From Synergistaceae bacterium (lineage in GTDB: Bacteria; Synergistota; Synergistia; Synergistales; Aminobacteriaceae), in assembly GCA_017446645.1 (NCBI GenBank), contig JAFSQO010000278.1, positions 1 to 7,977 on the forward strand: a stretch of 7,977 bases of DNA, in the 5' to 3' direction. The position numbers and the translations under genes were made by a program. This document shows positions 5,990-7,977 of the stretch, in pieces (the stretch's first letter is position 1; each line of letters begins with the position of its first letter). Under the pieces are notes generated by a model, which made no database searches, had not been told where the DNA came from, and was given only the letters and a program-made list of their open reading frames with translations.

Positions 5990-6916
5990 TTACTCTAATT
6001 CCATTAGGGCGTTGGCAAATTCCAAAGAGTCAAAGTTGTTCAGGTCTGCAGGGCCTTCACCGAGTCCGATATAGCGAACGGGAATGTGAAGGGTCCTCGC
6101 AATTGAGATAACGACTCCGCCTTTTGCTGTGTTGTCGTATTTAGTCAATATAATCGACGATACCGGTATAATCTCGTTGAAAGTTTTTGCCTGAATAACT
6201 GAATTCTGGCCAAGAACTGAGTCAAGAACAAGGACAACTTCGAGACGTTCCGGGCCTGCCTCACGCAACAGGACTCTATGAATTTTGCGTAACTCCTCCA
6301 TTAAATTATGCTTATCGTGTAATCTTCCTGCAGTGTCGACTATCAGAACATCAGCCTTTGAACTCTCTGCTGCCTTCCATGCATCGAAAGCAACTGCTGC
6401 GGGGTCGCTGCCCTGACCTTGAGCGATGACCCTGACTCCTGAACGTTCGCCCCAGATTTTGAGCTGCTCGACTGCTGCTGCCCTGAATGTGTCGCTTGCT
6501 GCCATGATTACGCTCTTGCCCTGTTTCCTGAACATTACGGCGAGTTTGCCCGCTGATGTAGTCTTCCCGCTGCCGTTGACTCCAGCCATGAGGAGGACTA
6601 AAGGCTTGCGAGTCATATCAAACGCTTCCCCCATGCCTTTGACTGAATTCAGCTCGCTGGTTATCTTGTTCACGAAGACACTTTTAAGGTCAGCCGGGGT
6701 CTTGATGGTCTTTTTGTTGGTCTTGGCCTCAGCTTTCAGAAACTCTATAGTCTCTTCTGTGAAGTCCAAACCTGTATCGCCTGCAATTAATTTCTCTTCG
6801 AGGGAGTCCCAGAAGTCATCATCGAACTTTGAGCTTGAGAATAATTGTGCTATTCCCCCGCTCCATTTCTCTTTGACGCTCTTGAGACCCTCGCGCAATT
6901 TTGCAAAGAATGCCAT
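5990..6916 (-). CDS. ftsY: FtsY, signal recognition particle receptor GTPase
   Basis: FtsY is the membrane-associated receptor that docks SRP-ribosome complexes and, with Ffh, hands inner-membrane and secretory proteins to SecYEG. The protein has 308 residues, that is, an NG core without the long acidic A domain of E. coli FtsY. The N-terminus (FFAKLREGLKSVKEKW, 3-18) fits the amphipathic membrane-binding helix. The N domain includes 'LEEKLIAGDTGLD' (39-51). The GTPase motifs are all present: G1 GVNGSGKTT (112-120), DTFRAAAVEQL (142-152), G3 DTAGR (194-198), G4 TKYD (258-261, usually TKLD) and the closing GLGEGPADL (284-292). The usual D-A-x-x-GQNA motif reads DSVLGQNS (232-239). The ATG lies 4 bp after the stop of the upstream acidic membrane protein, with AGGT before it, so translation is probably coupled. 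Confidence 0.96.
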   Translation of the reverse strand: MAFFAKLREGLKSVKEKWSGGIAQLFSSSKFDDDFWDSLEEKLIAGDTGLDFTEETIEFLKAEAKTNKKTIKTPADLKSVFVNKITSELNSVKGMGEAFDMTRKPLVLLMAGVNGSGKTTSAGKLAVMFRKQGKSVIMAASDTFRAAAVEQLKIWGERSGVRVIAQGQGSDPAAVAFDAWKAAESSKADVLIVDTAGRLHDKHNLMEELRKIHRVLLREAGPERLEVVLVLDSVLGQNSVIQAKTFNEIIPVSSIILTKYDNTAKGGVVISIARTLHIPVRYIGLGEGPADLNNFDSLEFANALMELE

Positions 6917-6920
6917 GATT

Positions 6921-7977
6921 TTACCTGCCAGTCCTGCGCATGAAAATAAACTCGTAGCCGTATTGTCCGGTTGTAGAGTCCTGAGTTCGCCTTGAGCCTA
7001 CAACCTGCCAGCCTGCTTTGCCTCTCTCTGCCATTCTGGCAACGATATTGCCGTCAAGAATGAAGTCTATAGCGTACTCGTACGAAGCAGGAGCCTCGCT
7101 GATTGCCGAAGTTCCGCCGAATCCGTCAGACGCAGAGAACGCCGATAACCTGCTGCCAAGTCCCCATATCTGCCAAAGGATCAAGCCGCCCACAACGAGT
7201 AAACCCGTAAGGAGCAACGGTAATAATATACCGCCAATTCCTGCTGAAGACTTACTGCCTCCGTCTGCGTTCTTTTTTGCTGCTAATTTTTCTCTGATAC
7301 CCATAACTTCTATCGCCTCTTGTTCTGGTTCTGGTGAAATATATATTTCTTGAGGGGCAAGATGTGACTCTGCCTCTGGTTCGTCTGGTTCTTCGCTGTT
7401 GCTGCCGATTAAATCCGGTAAAGAATCTTCGTGCGAAATTTCTTCGTGATCGTCGTCATCGTCTTCTTCGTGAATGATTGACGTTGCCTCACTGAGTGAT
7501 GAAAAGTCCCATTCATCGCCTTCTGATTCTGATTCTGGCTCTGACTCTAACTCTGCTTCAGAGTCTAAGTTTAAGCCTTGCTCTGGCTGTGCGTATGAGT
7601 CTGACTCTGAGTCTGAATCTGAGTCTGAGTCCTGTTCTAAGTTAAGCAAGCTCGTTTCTGGTTCAGTGAGATTATCATTATCATCGTCATAAAGATTCAG
7701 GTCACCAAGCCCAAACGATTCGGGTTCTGCCTCTGACTCTGATTCTGCCTCTGAGTCTGAGTCTTGCTCTGCTTCTTGTGCCATGTCTGCAAAACCTGAG
7801 AGTTCACGTGCGAGTCTCTCTTCTGCTGTAATTGGCTCTGCCTCTGGGTCTGGTAAGGCAACGTCCTCAAGTTCGAGTTCTTCAGACAAGCCTGCCTCTG
7901 AGTCCGAGTCTTGCTCCGGCTCTAACTCTATTTCCGTATTTTGTTCTGACTCTGGCTCCAGTTCAGGTTCAGGTTCA
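6921..7977 (-). CDS. Acidic Ser/Asp/Glu-repeat protein with one transmembrane helix and a DUF4177-like C-terminal domain; 5' end beyond the window
   Basis: The frame is open from the right edge (first complete codon at 7976) to a TAA at 6923-6921, so 351 residues are visible and the true start lies outside. A TTG at 7889 is an in-frame leucine codon and probably not the start, because the same acidic repeat style (PEPELEPESE) continues upstream of it. The first about 220 visible residues are very acidic and low in complexity (SDSDSE, ESEPESESE, EEDDDDD), so likely unstructured. A basic patch (REKLAAKKN) then precedes one hydrophobic helix (about 7238-7161), which suggests the acidic part is cytosolic and the C-terminus extracytoplasmic. 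The tail (about 7088-6933) reads YEYAIDFI...AERGKAGWQVVGS...YGYEFIFMRR, matching the pattern of DUF4177 (Y-Y-V...L...G-EGW-LV...F-F-R). It lies 4 bp upstream of ftsY on the same strand, so co-expression is nearly certain. Confidence 0.8.
   Translation of the reverse strand, partial: EPEPELEPESEQNTEIELEPEQDSDSEAGLSEELELEDVALPDPEAEPITAEERLARELSGFADMAQEAEQDSDSEAESESEAEPESFGLGDLNLYDDDNDNLTEPETSLLNLEQDSDSDSDSESDSYAQPEQGLNLDSEAELESEPESESEGDEWDFSSLSEATSIIHEEDDDDDHEEISHEDSLPDLIGSNSEEPDEPEAESHLAPQEIYISPEPEQEAIEVMGIREKLAAKKNADGGSKSSAGIGGILLPLLLTGLLVVGGLILWQIWGLGSRLSAFSASDGFGGTSAISEAPASYEYAIDFILDGNIVARMAERGKAGWQVVGSRRTQDSTTGQYGYEFIFMRRTGR
7597..7632. repeat. Six-base tandem repeats (GA-TCT units) coding Asp/Glu-Ser pairs
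   Basis: Six consecutive GAGTCT/GACTCT/GAATCT-type units encode the DSDSDSDSESDS run on the minus strand. Related shorter runs occur around 7525-7565, 7725-7775 and 7890-7915, and a GGTTCA-type run closes the window (7958-7977, coding Glu-Pro pairs). Because units are 6 bp, gain or loss would lengthen or shorten the protein without breaking the frame. Confidence 0.8.

Noticed and set aside
6426..6995. Plus-strand 189-codon open frame opposite ftsY
   Set aside because: It lies antisense to conserved GTPase motifs and has no ribosome binding site or recognisable domain.
6921..7889. TTG at 7889 as start of the acidic membrane protein
   Set aside because: The frame continues upstream to the window edge with the same acidic repeat composition, and no ribosome binding site precedes the TTG.
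7474..7977. CRISPR array or plus-strand Ser-rich gene in the repeat region
   Set aside because: Repeats are 6 bp without spacers and are explained by Asp/Glu-Ser codons of the minus-strand gene. The plus-strand frame is its mirror.

Overview
The window looks like part of a bacterial chromosome that is moderately A+T-rich, with A+T-rich spacers, strong GGAGG-type ribosome binding sites and tightly packed genes. A class V aminotransferase, a DUF985 cupin, a DUF4416 protein, FtsY and transposase-less TnpB elements together would fit an anaerobic, probably gut- or sediment-dwelling bacterium. Synergistota is my best guess, from the DUF4416 gene and general gene style. No rRNA or universally diagnostic gene is present, so this is inference only.

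Left part (1-2935). The left edge cuts a minus-strand tnpB-like gene whose first 73 codons are visible (220 down to 1). Next, also on the minus strand, is a complete PLP-dependent class V aminotransferase (303-1385). It is divergent from a DUF985 cupin gene (1487-1957). The cupin gene converges, with only 7 bp between, on a two-gene minus-strand operon: a DUF4416 gene (2423-2935, GTG start) followed by a small exported protein (1965-2423), whose start and stop codons share one base.

Middle (about 2990-4271). A transposase-less IS200/IS605-type (IS1341-like) element lies between the DUF4416 operon and a secreted-protein gene. It carries one tnpB (3119-4189) with its own promoter and ribosome binding site. 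Imperfect hairpins at 3005-3024 and 4244-4263 have the same geometry and share the core GACTTTAGTC. The TnpB keeps all three RuvC acidic residues but has no zinc-finger cysteines, and it seems to lack a block of about 55-70 residues before RuvC-I. Its right end lies less than 20 bp from the ribosome binding site of the next gene, so the element must have altered that gene's promoter region.

Right part (4302-7977). A secreted protein with a calcium-loop-like motif (4302-5042) overlaps, tail to tail by 12 bp, the last gene of a compact minus-strand operon. In transcription order that operon is: an acidic Ser/Asp/Glu-repeat protein with one membrane helix and a DUF4177-like tail (6921 to beyond 7977, start outside the window), ftsY (5990-6916), and an unrecognised protein with a possible PAS-like segment (5031-5981). 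The gaps are 4 and 8 bp. The FtsY is short and lacks the acidic A domain of the E. coli protein, while the gene just upstream encodes an acidic, membrane-anchored protein. A separate membrane or translocon partner for FtsY is the most interesting hypothesis the window offers, but it is unproven.
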